A stretch of DNA of 17,689 nt, taken from DAITMV01 sp036834985 (GTDB taxonomy: Bacteria > Pseudomonadota > Gammaproteobacteria > Burkholderiales > Burkholderiaceae_B). Position numbers and translations under genes: made by a program. The DNA is taken from assembly GCA_036834985.1 (NCBI GenBank), contig DAITMV010000045.1, positions 1 through 17,689 on the forward strand. The letters are read 5' to 3'. The notes under the pieces are model-generated. The model was given only the letters and a program-made list of their open reading frames with translations, was not told the DNA's origin and searched no databases. Positions 6,155-14,059 of the stretch are shown piece after piece (within the stretch, counting starts at the first letter, position 1; each line of letters opens with the position of its first letter).

Positions 6155-6934
6155 ATGAATTTCCCAAAACGCCGCCGCTTTCGGGCCAATAAGCTTCGTG
6201 ACGACTTGTTAGATGCCGTCAGACCCTCGCGTCGAGGTATCTATCTGCTACCCAATGCCTTTACCACCGCAGCATTGTTCTGCGGTTTTTATGCCATTGT
6301 TCAGGCCATGAACCTGCGGTTTTCCGAGGCGGCCGTGGCGATTTTTTATGCCATGGTGTTGGACAGCCTCGACGGTCGCGTGGCACGCATGACCAATACG
6401 CAAAGCGCTTTTGGCGCCGAGTACGATAGCTTGGCCGATATGGTGTCGTTTGGCGTGGCGCCAGCGTTGGTGGTTTACGAATGGTCGCTTAAAGGGATGG
6501 GTAAGTTAGGGTGGGTGGCTGCGTTTGTCTATGTAGCAGGTGCCGCTTTGCGTTTGGCCCGCTTTAACACTAATGTCGGCACGGTCGCCAAAGGTTGGTT
6601 TCAGGGGCTGCCCAGCCCCGCCGCCGCTGCCTTGGTGGCTGGTTTTGTCTGGGTGATGGATGACGTTAAAATTGCGGGTGCTGATCTGAACTGGCTGGCG
6701 TGGGTATTTACAGTGTACGGTGGTTGTACGATGGTATCTAACGCGCCATTTTATTCGTTTAAGGATGTGAATCTGAAGCGCAGCGTGCCGTTTGTGGTGC
6801 TGCTGGCGGTCCCGTTGATGTTTGCAATCGTCTCCCAAGACCCTCCCAAGGTTCTGTTCAGCCTGTTTGTTGTGTACGGTGTGTCTGGCTGGGCGATTTG
6901 GTTGGTTCAAACGTTTAAGCGTTACCGCACATAA
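6155..6934 (+). CDS. pssA: CDP-diacylglycerol--serine O-phosphatidyltransferase
   Basis: This integral membrane enzyme joins serine to CDP-diacylglycerol to make phosphatidylserine, which the product of psd just upstream then decarboxylates. The CDP-alcohol phosphotransferase signature, DG-x2-AR-x8-G-x3-D-x3-D, is complete from Asp73 to Asp95. Asp70, Asp73, Asp91 and Asp95 are the metal-binding positions. A basic N-terminus (KRRRFRANKLR) precedes about seven to eight hydrophobic segments, and a short basic tail (FKRYRT) ends the protein. Its 259 residues and membrane architecture match the type II (Bacillus-like) PssA found in betaproteobacteria, not the soluble-type E. coli enzyme. The ribosome binding site is weak (AGG about 13 bases upstream), suggesting modest translation. 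Confidence 0.95.
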   Translation: MNFPKRRRFRANKLRDDLLDAVRPSRRGIYLLPNAFTTAALFCGFYAIVQAMNLRFSEAAVAIFYAMVLDSLDGRVARMTNTQSAFGAEYDSLADMVSFGVAPALVVYEWSLKGMGKLGWVAAFVYVAGAALRLARFNTNVGTVAKGWFQGLPSPAAAALVAGFVWVMDDVKIAGADLNWLAWVFTVYGGCTMVSNAPFYSFKDVNLKRSVPFVVLLAVPLMFAIVSQDPPKVLFSLFVVYGVSGWAIWLVQTFKRYRT

Positions 6935-6968
6935 GCCATAACAATAGCTATCAAGCCTCGGAGGAAGT

Positions 6969-8510
6969 ATGTCTGATCGAGTGATCATTTTTGACACCAC
7001 ACTGCGTGATGGTGAGCAAAGCCCTGGCGCGTCCATGACACGCGAAGAAAAAATCCGGATTGCCAAGCAGCTCGAAAAGCTCCGCGTCGATGTGATTGAA
7101 GCGGGTTTTGCTGCGGCCAGCAATGGCGACTTCGAGTCCATCAAGGCCATCGCCTCGGTGATCAAGGATTCAACGGTATGCTCGCTGGCCCGTGCCAACG
7201 ACCGCGACATTTCCAGGGCCGGCGACGCCTTGGCCCCGGCTGAGCGCCGTCGCATTCACACCTTTATTGCCACCTCACCCCTGCACATGGAGGTCAAGCT
7301 GCGCATGAGCCCCGATGAGGTGCTCGAGCAGGCCAAGCGGGCCGTGCGTTTTGCCCGTCAATACACTGACGACGTGGAGTTTTCTGCTGAAGACGGTTAT
7401 CGATCGGAGCTGGATTTTTTAGCCCGCGTCTGTGAAGCAGTGATCAATGAAGGTGCTCGTACCATCAATATTCCTGACACAGTAGGCTACGGCGTGCCAC
7501 AGTTGTATGGCGAATTTATCCGCAAGTTGCGGGAAATGACACCTAATGCAGATAAGGCCGTCTGGTCGGTACATTGCCACAACGACCTGGGTATGGCGGT
7601 GGCCAATTCGCTGGCAGGCGTTGCTGTGGGTGGTGCCCGTCAAATCGAATGCACCATCAATGGCTTGGGTGAGCGCGCTGGAAACTGCTCGCTGGAGGAG
7701 GTGGTCATGGCCATCAAGACCCGTCGCGATTTCTTCAATCTGGATCTGAATATTGATACCCAGCATATCGTGGCGGCGTCCAAGCTGGTGTCTAATATCA
7801 CCGGTTTTGTGGTGCAGCCGAACAAGGCGATTGTCGGCGCTAACGCGTTTGCGCATGCCTCCGGCATCCATCAGGATGGCGTCTTAAAGGCGCGTCAAAC
7901 CTACGAAATCATGCGTGCAGAGGATGTGGGCTGGTCTGCCAACAAGATTGTGTTGGGTAAATTATCCGGTCGTAACGCCTTTAAGCAGCGTTTGCAAGAG
8001 CTTGGCATTGAACTGGAGTCTGAGCAGTCCTTAAACGAGGCGTTTCACCGCTTTAAGGATCTGGCTGATCGCAAGTCAGAAATTTTTGATGAAGATTTGC
8101 ATTCGCTGGTGTCGGGTGAGGGCATGTCGGCCGAGCAGGAGCATTACCGCTTTGTATCCCTGTCGCAGCATTCTGAAACCGGTGAGCGTCCGCAAGCGGC
8201 TGTCGTGTTCAGCGAAGAAGGCCGTGAGGTACGTGCGCAAGCTGAAGGTAACGGACCGGTGGATGCCACCGTCAAGGCGATCGAGTCCCATGTGGGCAGT
8301 GGTGCTGAATTGTTGCTCTTCTCGGTCAATGGCATTACGACGGGGACCACGGAATCTCAAGGCGAAGTCACGATGCGCCTGTCCAAGGCGGGTCGTATCG
8401 TTAACGGCGTAGGGGCTGACCCTGACATTGTAGTGGCGTCGGCCAAGGCCTATTTGTCGGCATTAAACAAGCTGCATTCAAAGATCGAAAAGCTCAACCC
8501 CCAGGTGTGA
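6969..8510 (+). CDS. leuA: 2-isopropylmalate synthase
   Basis: This enzyme condenses acetyl-CoA with 2-ketoisovalerate, the valine-pathway keto acid produced downstream of ilvC, and so commits carbon to leucine. At 513 residues it has the length of the E. coli-type enzyme. The HMGL-like TIM barrel (about 1-270) starts with FDTTLRDGEQSPGASM, with Arg13 and Asp14 in the active site. The metal ligands His202 and His204 lie in VHCHNDLGMAVANS, and GLGERAGN supplies Asn239. A linker runs to about 385. The C-terminal LeuA dimer domain (about 385-510), where leucine binds for feedback inhibition, includes NGITTGTTESQGEV. A strong ribosome binding site, GGAGG, lies just before the ATG. leuA follows pssA by 34 bases with no terminator between, so it is probably transcribed with psd-pssA. 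Confidence 0.97.
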   Translation: MSDRVIIFDTTLRDGEQSPGASMTREEKIRIAKQLEKLRVDVIEAGFAAASNGDFESIKAIASVIKDSTVCSLARANDRDISRAGDALAPAERRRIHTFIATSPLHMEVKLRMSPDEVLEQAKRAVRFARQYTDDVEFSAEDGYRSELDFLARVCEAVINEGARTINIPDTVGYGVPQLYGEFIRKLREMTPNADKAVWSVHCHNDLGMAVANSLAGVAVGGARQIECTINGLGERAGNCSLEEVVMAIKTRRDFFNLDLNIDTQHIVAASKLVSNITGFVVQPNKAIVGANAFAHASGIHQDGVLKARQTYEIMRAEDVGWSANKIVLGKLSGRNAFKQRLQELGIELESEQSLNEAFHRFKDLADRKSEIFDEDLHSLVSGEGMSAEQEHYRFVSLSQHSETGERPQAAVVFSEEGREVRAQAEGNGPVDATVKAIESHVGSGAELLLFSVNGITTGTTESQGEVTMRLSKAGRIVNGVGADPDIVVASAKAYLSALNKLHSKIEKLNPQV

Positions 8511-8524
8511 TTTGTCGGGAGGAT

Positions 8525-8561
8525 TAGGCCGGCGCGTTGTGAAACGCGCTGTTTTGGCCTA
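8525..8561 (+). terminator. hairpin after leuA, probable weak terminator overlapping the rpsO promoter
   Basis: GCGCGTT (8532-8538) pairs with AACGCGC (8543-8549) around the tetraloop GTGA, a GNRA-type loop, and TGTTTT follows. An outer stem TAGGCC (8525-8530)/GGCCTA (8556-8561) encloses it. The T run is short, so termination of the leuA transcript may be incomplete. The same bases hold the rpsO promoter. Confidence 0.5.
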
Positions 8562-8565
8562 TAAT
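8537..8565 (+). promoter_or_regulatory. sigma70-type promoter of rpsO-pnp
   Basis: TTGTGA (8537-8542) and a perfect TATAAT (8560-8565) are separated by exactly 17 bases. Transcription would start near 8572, leaving a leader of about 119 bases before rpsO. The leader is long enough to hold an S15 autoregulatory site, as in other bacteria, but I could not recognise one. Confidence 0.72.
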
Positions 8566-8690
8566 TACTGGTTGCTGTAAATTTAATGCGGCTTTGCACT
8601 TTTTGTAGTTGCTAAGCCTTTGTAAACACGTTGCTTTTTGATGTTTCTCTAATGTGGGGCGTCTTGGGCATCGCAAGTGGAATTTAAATC

Positions 8691-8960
8691 ATGACCGTAG
8701 AAACCGCACAAAAAGCCGAAATCGTAGCCAGTTACCAGCGCGCCGCTGGCGATACTGGATCCCCTGAAGTTCAGGTGGCACTGCTGACAGCTCGCATCAA
8801 CTCGCTGACTGATCACTTCAAAGAACACAAAAAAGATCACCACTCACGTCGTGGTCTGTTGAAGATGGTTAGCCGTCGCCGTAAATTGCTTGATTACCTC
8901 AAGCGCACCAATGCAGATGCATACCGCGGTCTGATTGAGCGCCTGGGTCTGCGTAAATAA
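8691..8960 (+). CDS. rpsO: 30S ribosomal protein S15
   Basis: S15 is a primary 16S rRNA-binding protein needed for assembly of the platform of the small subunit. The 89 residues equal the E. coli length. The family features are clear: TGSPEVQVALLTARINSLT (about 22-40), the rRNA-contacting DHHSRRGLLKMVSRRRKLL (about 49-67), and the C-terminal helix YLKRTNADAYRGLIERLGLR. A GGA lies about ten bases before the ATG, a loose spacing that may reflect translational control. It stands in the conserved rpsO-pnp order with its own strong promoter and is followed by a strong hairpin terminator before pnp. Confidence 0.98.
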   Translation: MTVETAQKAEIVASYQRAAGDTGSPEVQVALLTARINSLTDHFKEHKKDHHSRRGLLKMVSRRRKLLDYLKRTNADAYRGLIERLGLRK

Positions 8961-8986
8961 TTCAAGGGCGCCTGAGCGCAACCGAA

Positions 8987-9026
8987 CAAAATGCCTGCAT
9001 CAAACCGTTGCAGGCATTTTGTTTTT
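8987..9026 (+). terminator. strong intrinsic terminator/attenuator between rpsO and pnp
   Basis: CAAAATGCCTGCA (8987-8999) pairs perfectly over 13 bases with TGCAGGCATTTTG (9009-9021) around a nine-base loop, followed by TTTTT (9022-9026). It should end most rpsO transcripts. pnp must be reached by readthrough or from a promoter in the 70 bases that follow, where I see no good match. Confidence 0.9.
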
Positions 9027-9096
9027 GTAATTCGCGTTTTGGGTGCTTGCTCCTGATCTATGTGGGTCGAGGGACATAAAAAGAAAGGAACACAAA

Positions 9097-11256
9097 TTGT
9101 TTGAAATTCATTCAGAAAGTTTTCAGTTTGGTCAGCACACCGTCAAGATCGAGACAGGCGAAGTCGCCCGTCAAGCAGGTGGTGCAGTTATCGTTGAAGT
9201 AGAGGGTACTGTCGTTCTGGCAACCGTTGTTGCCGCTAAAACTGCCAAACCCGGTCAGGATTTTTTCCCCTTGACCGTTGATTATGTTGAAAAATTCTAT
9301 GCGGCCGGCCGCATTCCCGGCGGTTTTTTCAAGCGCGAAGCCAAGGCGACTGAAAAAGAAACGCTGACAGCACGTTTGGTTGACCGTCCATTGCGCCCTC
9401 TGTTTCCTGAAGGCTTTTACAATGAAGTTCAGGTTGCATTGACGGTCATGTCTTGCAACCCCGAAATCGATCCTGATATTTTTGCCCTGATTGGCGCATC
9501 CGCTGCGCTGGCTATTTCCGGTATTCCGTTTAATGGCCCGATCGGTGCGGCCCGTGTGGGTTATTTGGATGGTCAATACATCATCAACCCGACCGCCACC
9601 CAGCTTAAAACCAGTCAATTGGATCTGGTGGTGGCAGGTACAGAACAAGCCGTTCTGATGGTTGAGTCCGAGGCCAAGCAATTGTCCGAAGAAATCATGC
9701 TGGGCGCAGTGGTGCACGGTCACGAGCAGATGCAGGTGGTCATTAATGCCATCCACAGCTTGGTACAAAAAGCAGGAAAGCCCGCCTGGGATTGGCAGGC
9801 AGCGCCTAAGAACGAGCCTCTGATTGCCCAGGTCAAAGCCATTGCTGAAGATGCCGTTCGCGACGCTTACAAAATCACCCAAAAGCAGGCTCGTTCAACG
9901 CGTCTGAAAGAAATCACAGCCGACGTTAATGCCAAGCTGGCCGAGCAGGCAACTGCCCAGGGGCAAGAAGCGCCAAGCGCTGCTGAAGTGGGCAACATCC
10001 TGTTTGACATGGAAGCGGCCGTGGTGCGTAACCAGATTTTGGAAGGCTCGCCACGTATCGATGGACGCGACACACGTACCGTTCGCCCGATCAGCATCCG
10101 CACGGGCGTTCTGCCTCGCGCGCATGGCTCAGCGCTGTTTACACGGGGTGAAACACAAGCCATCGTAGTGGCTACCCTGGGTACCAAGCAGGACGAACAG
10201 ATCATTGACGCGATTCAAGGTGAATACCGCGAACGCTTCATGCTCCATTACAACATGCCTCCGTACGCCACGGGTGAGTGTGGTCGTATGGGTGCCCCCA
10301 AGCGTCGTGAAATCGGTCATGGCCGTCTGGCCAAGCGCGCGCTGGTAGCATGCCTGCCGCCCGATAACGAATTCCAGTATTCCATCCGTGTGGTTTCTGA
10401 AATCACCGAGTCCAACGGTTCGAGCTCCATGGCATCGGTCTGCGGCGGCTCATTGGCGTTGATGGATGCGGGCGTTCCTGTGACCGATCACGTCGCCGGT
10501 ATCGCCATGGGTCTGATCAAAGATGGCAACAAGTTTGCCGTGCTGACCGACATCCTGGGTGATGAAGATCACTTGGGCGACATGGACTTTAAAGTGGCCG
10601 GTACCGCCAACGGCGTCACCGCGCTGCAGATGGATATCAAGATTCAGGGTATCACCAAGGAAATCATGCAGGTTGCGTTGGCACAAGCCAAAGAAGGCCG
10701 TCTGCATATTCTGGACAAAATGGTAACTGCCTTGGGTGGTGCGCGTCAGGAATTGTCTGATTTTGCACCCCGCATGATTTCCATGAAGATCAATCCCGAG
10801 AAAATCCGTGACGTGATCGGCAAGGGTGGCGCTACCATCCGTGCCTTGACAGAAGAAACCGGTACGTCGATTGATATCGGCGAAGACGGCACCATCACCA
10901 TTGCCTCTGTGGATGCTGCTGCTGGTGAAGAAGCCAAGCGTCGCATCGAAGCGATCACAGCAGAAGTTGAAGTCGGTGCGGTGTATGAAGGCACCGTACT
11001 CAAGTTGCTGGATTTCGGTGCAATCGTGAGCGTGTTGCCAGGTAAAGATGGTTTGTTGCACATCTCCCAGATCGCCAACGAGCGCGTTGCCAGTGTCGGT
11101 GACTACCTCAAGGAAGGTCAGCAGGTTCGGGTCAAGGTGCTCGAGGCTGATGAAAAAGGCCGTCTGCGCTTGTCCATGAAAGCCTTGTTGACCGAGCAGC
11201 CCGCCGCGTCTGAGGCCGCTCCTGCAGCTGATGCGCCTGCGGCAGGTAACGAGTAA
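9097..11256 (+). CDS. pnp: polyribonucleotide nucleotidyltransferase (PNPase), TTG start
   Basis: PNPase degrades RNA 3' to 5' using phosphate and takes part in mRNA decay and RNA quality control. From the TTG at 9097 the protein has 719 residues. It comprises a first RNase PH core (about 10-145, with AKPGQDFFPLTVDY and RPLRPLFPEGFYNEVQ), a helical linker domain, and a second RNase PH core (about 325-530) with the catalytic acidic stretch GDEDHLGDMDFK at 488-499. A KH domain (GKGG at 575-578) and an S1 domain (about 626-695, DGLLHISQI) follow, ending in a short Ala/Pro-rich tail. The frame extends upstream to an ATG at 9043, but AAAGGA sits seven bases before the TTG and family similarity starts there. 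E. coli pnp also uses TTG, as I recall it. Confidence 0.95.
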   Translation: MFEIHSESFQFGQHTVKIETGEVARQAGGAVIVEVEGTVVLATVVAAKTAKPGQDFFPLTVDYVEKFYAAGRIPGGFFKREAKATEKETLTARLVDRPLRPLFPEGFYNEVQVALTVMSCNPEIDPDIFALIGASAALAISGIPFNGPIGAARVGYLDGQYIINPTATQLKTSQLDLVVAGTEQAVLMVESEAKQLSEEIMLGAVVHGHEQMQVVINAIHSLVQKAGKPAWDWQAAPKNEPLIAQVKAIAEDAVRDAYKITQKQARSTRLKEITADVNAKLAEQATAQGQEAPSAAEVGNILFDMEAAVVRNQILEGSPRIDGRDTRTVRPISIRTGVLPRAHGSALFTRGETQAIVVATLGTKQDEQIIDAIQGEYRERFMLHYNMPPYATGECGRMGAPKRREIGHGRLAKRALVACLPPDNEFQYSIRVVSEITESNGSSSMASVCGGSLALMDAGVPVTDHVAGIAMGLIKDGNKFAVLTDILGDEDHLGDMDFKVAGTANGVTALQMDIKIQGITKEIMQVALAQAKEGRLHILDKMVTALGGARQELSDFAPRMISMKINPEKIRDVIGKGGATIRALTEETGTSIDIGEDGTITIASVDAAAGEEAKRRIEAITAEVEVGAVYEGTVLKLLDFGAIVSVLPGKDGLLHISQIANERVASVGDYLKEGQQVRVKVLEADEKGRLRLSMKALLTEQPAASEAAPAADAPAAGNE

Positions 11257-11328
11257 GCGGTTTGTGGTAAAGATTGTGTGAGTGTTGATCATGCAATGGG
11301 ACATCGGTTGATGGCGGAGGAGGGCACA

Positions 11329-12327
11329 GTGAGAACCATGTTGGCGGTTGCTGTGCGCGAACCCGGCGCAGCCGATGTTTTGCATCTGGAGTCTGTTGTC
11401 ATACCTGAGCCGGGACCGGGAGAGTTGCTGGTCAAGGTCGCAGCCAGCGGTGTGAATCGTCCTGATTTGTTGCAGCGCCAGGGGCTATACCCGCCGCCGC
11501 CCGCTGCTTCCCCTCGGTTGGGCCTTGAAGTGTCCGGTGTTGTGGATGCAGTGGGTGAGGGTGTTCATCGATTTAAAGTGGGTGATGGAGTCTGTGCCTT
11601 GCTCAATGGCGGGGGCTATGCCCAGTACGCCGTGGTTCCACAAGGGCAATGTATGCCGGTTCCTGCTGGCGTTAGTCTGGTCGATGCGGCTGGTTTGCCA
11701 GAGGTCTGGATGACTGTCTGGAGCAATCTAGTTGAACGCGGTTGTCTGGTGTCTGGAGAGCGCTTACTGGTGCATGGTGGCACAAGCGGTATCGGATGTG
11801 CCGCTATTGCATTGGCCCGGTTGCTCGGTGCACAAGTCATTGTGACGGTAGGGTCTGAACTTAAGCGCCAGGCTGCCTTGCAGATGGGGGCCGATGCCGC
11901 GATTTTATATACGGATGATGACTGGCCTGAGCAGGTTCGGCTGTGGACCCATGGCCGAGGGGTTGATGTGATTCTGGATATGGTAGCAGGTGCATATCTT
12001 GAAAAAAATATCCGTTGTCTGGCCGATGACGGTCGCTTGTGTGTCATCGCCTTGCAAGGTGGACGCACAGCAGTCTTGGATTGTGCGCAGGTGTTGATGC
12101 GTCGATTGACGGTAACAGGTTCCACCCTGAGGCCCAGGTCCTTGGTCTATAAGTCAGCGCTTTGTCAGGCCCTTGTGGATAATGTATGGCCAGCGTTGGA
12201 GGCGGGGCGCATCAAGCCCGTTGTTTGTGCCAGGTTTCCGTTAGAGCGGGTGGTCGATGCGCATCGCATGATGGAGTCGGGGCAGAACATTGGAAAAATT
12301 ATATTAACCCATTCGCATATGGATTGA
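11329..12327 (+). CDS. NAD(P)H quinone oxidoreductase, zinc-free MDR family (PIG3-like)
   Basis: This medium-chain dehydrogenase/reductase probably reduces quinones with NAD(P)H. An N-terminal GroES-like domain (about 1-125) holds VNRPDLLQRQGLYPPPP and GLEVSGVVDAVGEGV. The Rossmann domain has the nucleotide-binding loop VHGGTSGIGCAAIALARLLG. The cysteines and histidine that bind zinc in alcohol dehydrogenases are absent at their usual places. Residues near the C-terminus (AHRMMESGQNIGKIIL) match the PIG3/qor group. I chose GTG at 11329 (332 residues) because AGGAGG lies five bases upstream. Earlier in-frame starts (GTG 11278, ATG 11296, ATG 11311) and a later ATG (11338) are possible. It lies 72 bases after pnp and five codon-free bases before tpiA. 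Its physiological substrate is unknown. Confidence 0.88.
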   Translation: MRTMLAVAVREPGAADVLHLESVVIPEPGPGELLVKVAASGVNRPDLLQRQGLYPPPPAASPRLGLEVSGVVDAVGEGVHRFKVGDGVCALLNGGGYAQYAVVPQGQCMPVPAGVSLVDAAGLPEVWMTVWSNLVERGCLVSGERLLVHGGTSGIGCAAIALARLLGAQVIVTVGSELKRQAALQMGADAAILYTDDDWPEQVRLWTHGRGVDVILDMVAGAYLEKNIRCLADDGRLCVIALQGGRTAVLDCAQVLMRRLTVTGSTLRPRSLVYKSALCQALVDNVWPALEAGRIKPVVCARFPLERVVDAHRMMESGQNIGKIILTHSHMD

Positions 12328-12334
12328 TTTTGTG

Positions 12335-13108
12335 ATGACATCAAGAAAAAAACTGATCGCCGGGAACTGGAAAATGAATGGCTCCCTGGAGCAAAACCGC
12401 GCCTTGCTGCAGGCATTAAAGGCGGAGTTGCCCGCGTCGGTTGAGGGTGCTGTATTTGCCCCGTTTCCCTATGTGGCGCAGTTGCAGGCCGAGTTGAGTG
12501 GTTCGTCCTGGGTCTGGGGTTCGCAAGATGTATCCGCTCAGGCCAGCGGTGCCTACACGGGTGAGGTCTCAGTGGCCATGCTCAAGGAGTTTGGAGTGAC
12601 GGCCGCCATTGTGGGTCACTCAGAGCGTCGCGCCTATCATGTTGAAAGCAGTGCGCTGGTTGCGCAGAAGGCCAAGGCGGCGATCGAAGGCGGGCTGATC
12701 CCCGTTGTATGTGTCGGCGAGACGTTGGAGGACCGCGAAGCCAACAAAACCTTTGATGTCATCGCCAGTCAGCTCGATCCGGTCGTGGAATTGTTGGCCA
12801 AAAGTGTAAATAATGGTGTCTGGCCAGTGGTCTTGGCGTATGAGCCGGTGTGGGCCATAGGCACAGGAAAAACCGCGACACCAGAGCAGGCCCAAGAGGT
12901 GCACGCCTTTATTAGAGATCGTGTACAAACCATGCTGGGCAAAGATGTGGCACAATCGCTCCGCATTTTGTATGGCGGCAGTGTCAAGGCGTCCAATGCA
13001 TCCGAATTGTTTGGCAAACCTGATATAGATGGCGCTTTGGTTGGTGGCGCTTCGCTGGTTGCAAGCGACTTCCTGGGAATTATTTCTGCTGCAAATGAGT
13101 TAAAATAA
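12335..13108 (+). CDS. tpiA: triosephosphate isomerase
   Basis: This TIM-barrel enzyme interconverts dihydroxyacetone phosphate and glyceraldehyde 3-phosphate in glycolysis and gluconeogenesis. The 257 residues contain the complete active site: Lys13 in AGNWKMNGS, His95 in AIVGHSERR, and Glu170 in AYEPVWAIGTGKTATPEQ, with the phosphate-gripping loop right after it. YGGSVKASNA and GALVGGASL near the C-terminus complete the phosphate site. A GTG directly before the ATG (12332) could add one residue. The ribosome binding site is poor and the upstream oxidoreductase stops seven bases earlier, so translation may depend on coupling. secG follows after four bases. Confidence 0.97.
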   Translation: MTSRKKLIAGNWKMNGSLEQNRALLQALKAELPASVEGAVFAPFPYVAQLQAELSGSSWVWGSQDVSAQASGAYTGEVSVAMLKEFGVTAAIVGHSERRAYHVESSALVAQKAKAAIEGGLIPVVCVGETLEDREANKTFDVIASQLDPVVELLAKSVNNGVWPVVLAYEPVWAIGTGKTATPEQAQEVHAFIRDRVQTMLGKDVAQSLRILYGGSVKASNASELFGKPDIDGALVGGASLVASDFLGIISAANELK

Positions 13109-13112
13109 CGTT

Positions 13113-13484
13113 ATGGCTATATTTCATTCGATTCTGATTGTTCTGCAAGTAGTGGCAGCCTTGGGCGTCATTATTTTGGTCTTGCTTCAGCAAGGCAAGG
13201 GTGCAGACATGGGCGCTGCATTTGGCAGCGGAACCTCTGGGAGCCTCTTCGGAGCTACCGGTTCGGCTAACTTTCTTAGCCGAAGTACCGCATTTTGTGC
13301 TACTCTCTTTTTTCTGTGCACATTGGGACTTTCCTTCATGTCGCAGCCGGCTCAAAAGACTGGTGGTGGCGTAATGGAGAGTGTGTCTCAGCCAAAACCG
13401 GCTACCGCTGGTTCCCCGGTTACAAGCGACGGCTCAACAAAGCCTGCTGCTCCTGCTAGCCCGGTTCAAGACATTCCCAAGTAA
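13113..13484 (+). CDS. secG: preprotein translocase subunit SecG
   Basis: SecG is the small auxiliary subunit of the SecYEG channel and helps SecA-driven protein export across the inner membrane. The 123 residues show the two expected membrane helices (about 4-24 and 57-76). Between them lies the diagnostic cytoplasmic loop, QQGKGADMGAAFGSG then SLFGATGSANFLSR. The C-terminal tail after about residue 80 is polar and rich in Pro, Ala, Ser and Thr, as is common and poorly conserved in this family. It starts four bases after tpiA without a clear ribosome binding site, suggesting coupling. A tRNA gene begins eight bases after its stop. Confidence 0.95.
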   Translation: MAIFHSILIVLQVVAALGVIILVLLQQGKGADMGAAFGSGTSGSLFGATGSANFLSRSTAFCATLFFLCTLGLSFMSQPAQKTGGGVMESVSQPKPATAGSPVTSDGSTKPAAPASPVQDIPK

Positions 13485-13492
13485 TACATACT

Positions 13493-13577
13493 GCCGACGT
13501 GGTGAAATTGGTAGACACGCTATCTTGAGGGGGTAGTGGCGTAAGCTGTGCGAGTTCGAGTCTCGCCGTCGGCACCA
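13493..13577 (+). tRNA. tRNA-Leu (anticodon GAG)
   Basis: The acceptor stem GCCGACG (13493-13499) pairs with CGTCGGC (13567-13573), then discriminator A and an encoded CCA (13575-13577). The anticodon stem is 13520-13524/13532-13536 with anticodon GAG at 13527-13529, reading CUC and CUU. A long class II variable arm (about 13537-13549) and the T arm GCGAG-TTCGAGT-CTCGC (13550-13566) fit leucine tRNA. The gap to secG is only eight bases, so the tRNA is probably cut from the tpiA-secG transcript. Confidence 0.97.
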
Positions 13578-13590
13578 ATAAAAAATGCAG

Positions 13591-13627
13591 AAAGCCGGTT
13601 CTTCCTAAAAGTAGCCGGCTTTTTTTT
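13591..13627 (+). terminator. intrinsic terminator after tRNA-Leu
   Basis: AAAGCCGGTT (13591-13600) pairs with AGCCGGCTTT (13613-13622), ten pairs including one T-G, around a 12-base loop. The T run continues to 13627. It separates the tpiA-secG-tRNA unit from the nuo operon that starts 45 bases later. Confidence 0.88.
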
Positions 13628-13671
13628 GGGCAAGTATATAAACGCTGCATTGCAGCACTGAGAGGGCAACC

Positions 13672-14031
13672 ATGAATTTGGAAGGTTACTTTCCTGTTCT
13701 CCTGTTTATGTTGGTCGGTTTAGGCGTCGGTGGTGGCGCCATGTTGGTCGGGGCGCTGTTGGGTCCCAACAAACCGGACAGTCAAAAATTATCCCCGTAC
13801 GAGTGTGGTTTTGAAGCGTTTGAAGACGCACGAATGAAGTTTGACGTTCGTTACTACCTGGTTGCCATTCTGTTTATTCTGTTCGATCTGGAAATCGCGT
13901 TTCTGTTTCCATGGGCCATTGCCTACCGTGAAATTGGCGCGGTTGGCTTTTGGGCCATGATGGTTTTTCTGGGTGTTCTGGTGGTCGGCTTCATCTATGA
14001 GTGGTCACGCGGCGCCCTGGATTGGGAATAA
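13672..14031 (+). CDS. nuoA: NADH-quinone oxidoreductase subunit A
   Basis: NuoA is a small membrane subunit of respiratory complex I, located at the junction with the quinone-binding arm. The 119 residues have three hydrophobic helices (about 7-29, 62-82 and 88-110). The conserved loop of the family lies between the first two: SPYECGFEAFEDARMKFDVR, with the Cys of the switch-sensitive loop. The second helix contains FILFDLEIAFLFPWA. AGAGGG lies five bases before the ATG. It is the first gene of the nuo operon. Upstream only a -10-like TATAAA (13637-13642) without a clear -35 can be seen, so the promoter is unresolved. Confidence 0.97.
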   Translation: MNLEGYFPVLLFMLVGLGVGGGAMLVGALLGPNKPDSQKLSPYECGFEAFEDARMKFDVRYYLVAILFILFDLEIAFLFPWAIAYREIGAVGFWAMMVFLGVLVVGFIYEWSRGALDWE

Positions 14032-14059
14032 AGCGTCAGTTTAGGATATAGAGGTTGGT

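Noticed and set aside
13637..13642. TATAAA as the nuoA promoter
   Set aside because: No acceptable -35 lies at 16-18 bases; that position is inside the tRNA terminator stem. Left as an unresolved promoter.
13644..13656. GCTGC-ATT-GCAGC hairpin in the nuoA leader
   Set aside because: Only five pairs with a three-base loop and no supporting alternative fold; could be chance.
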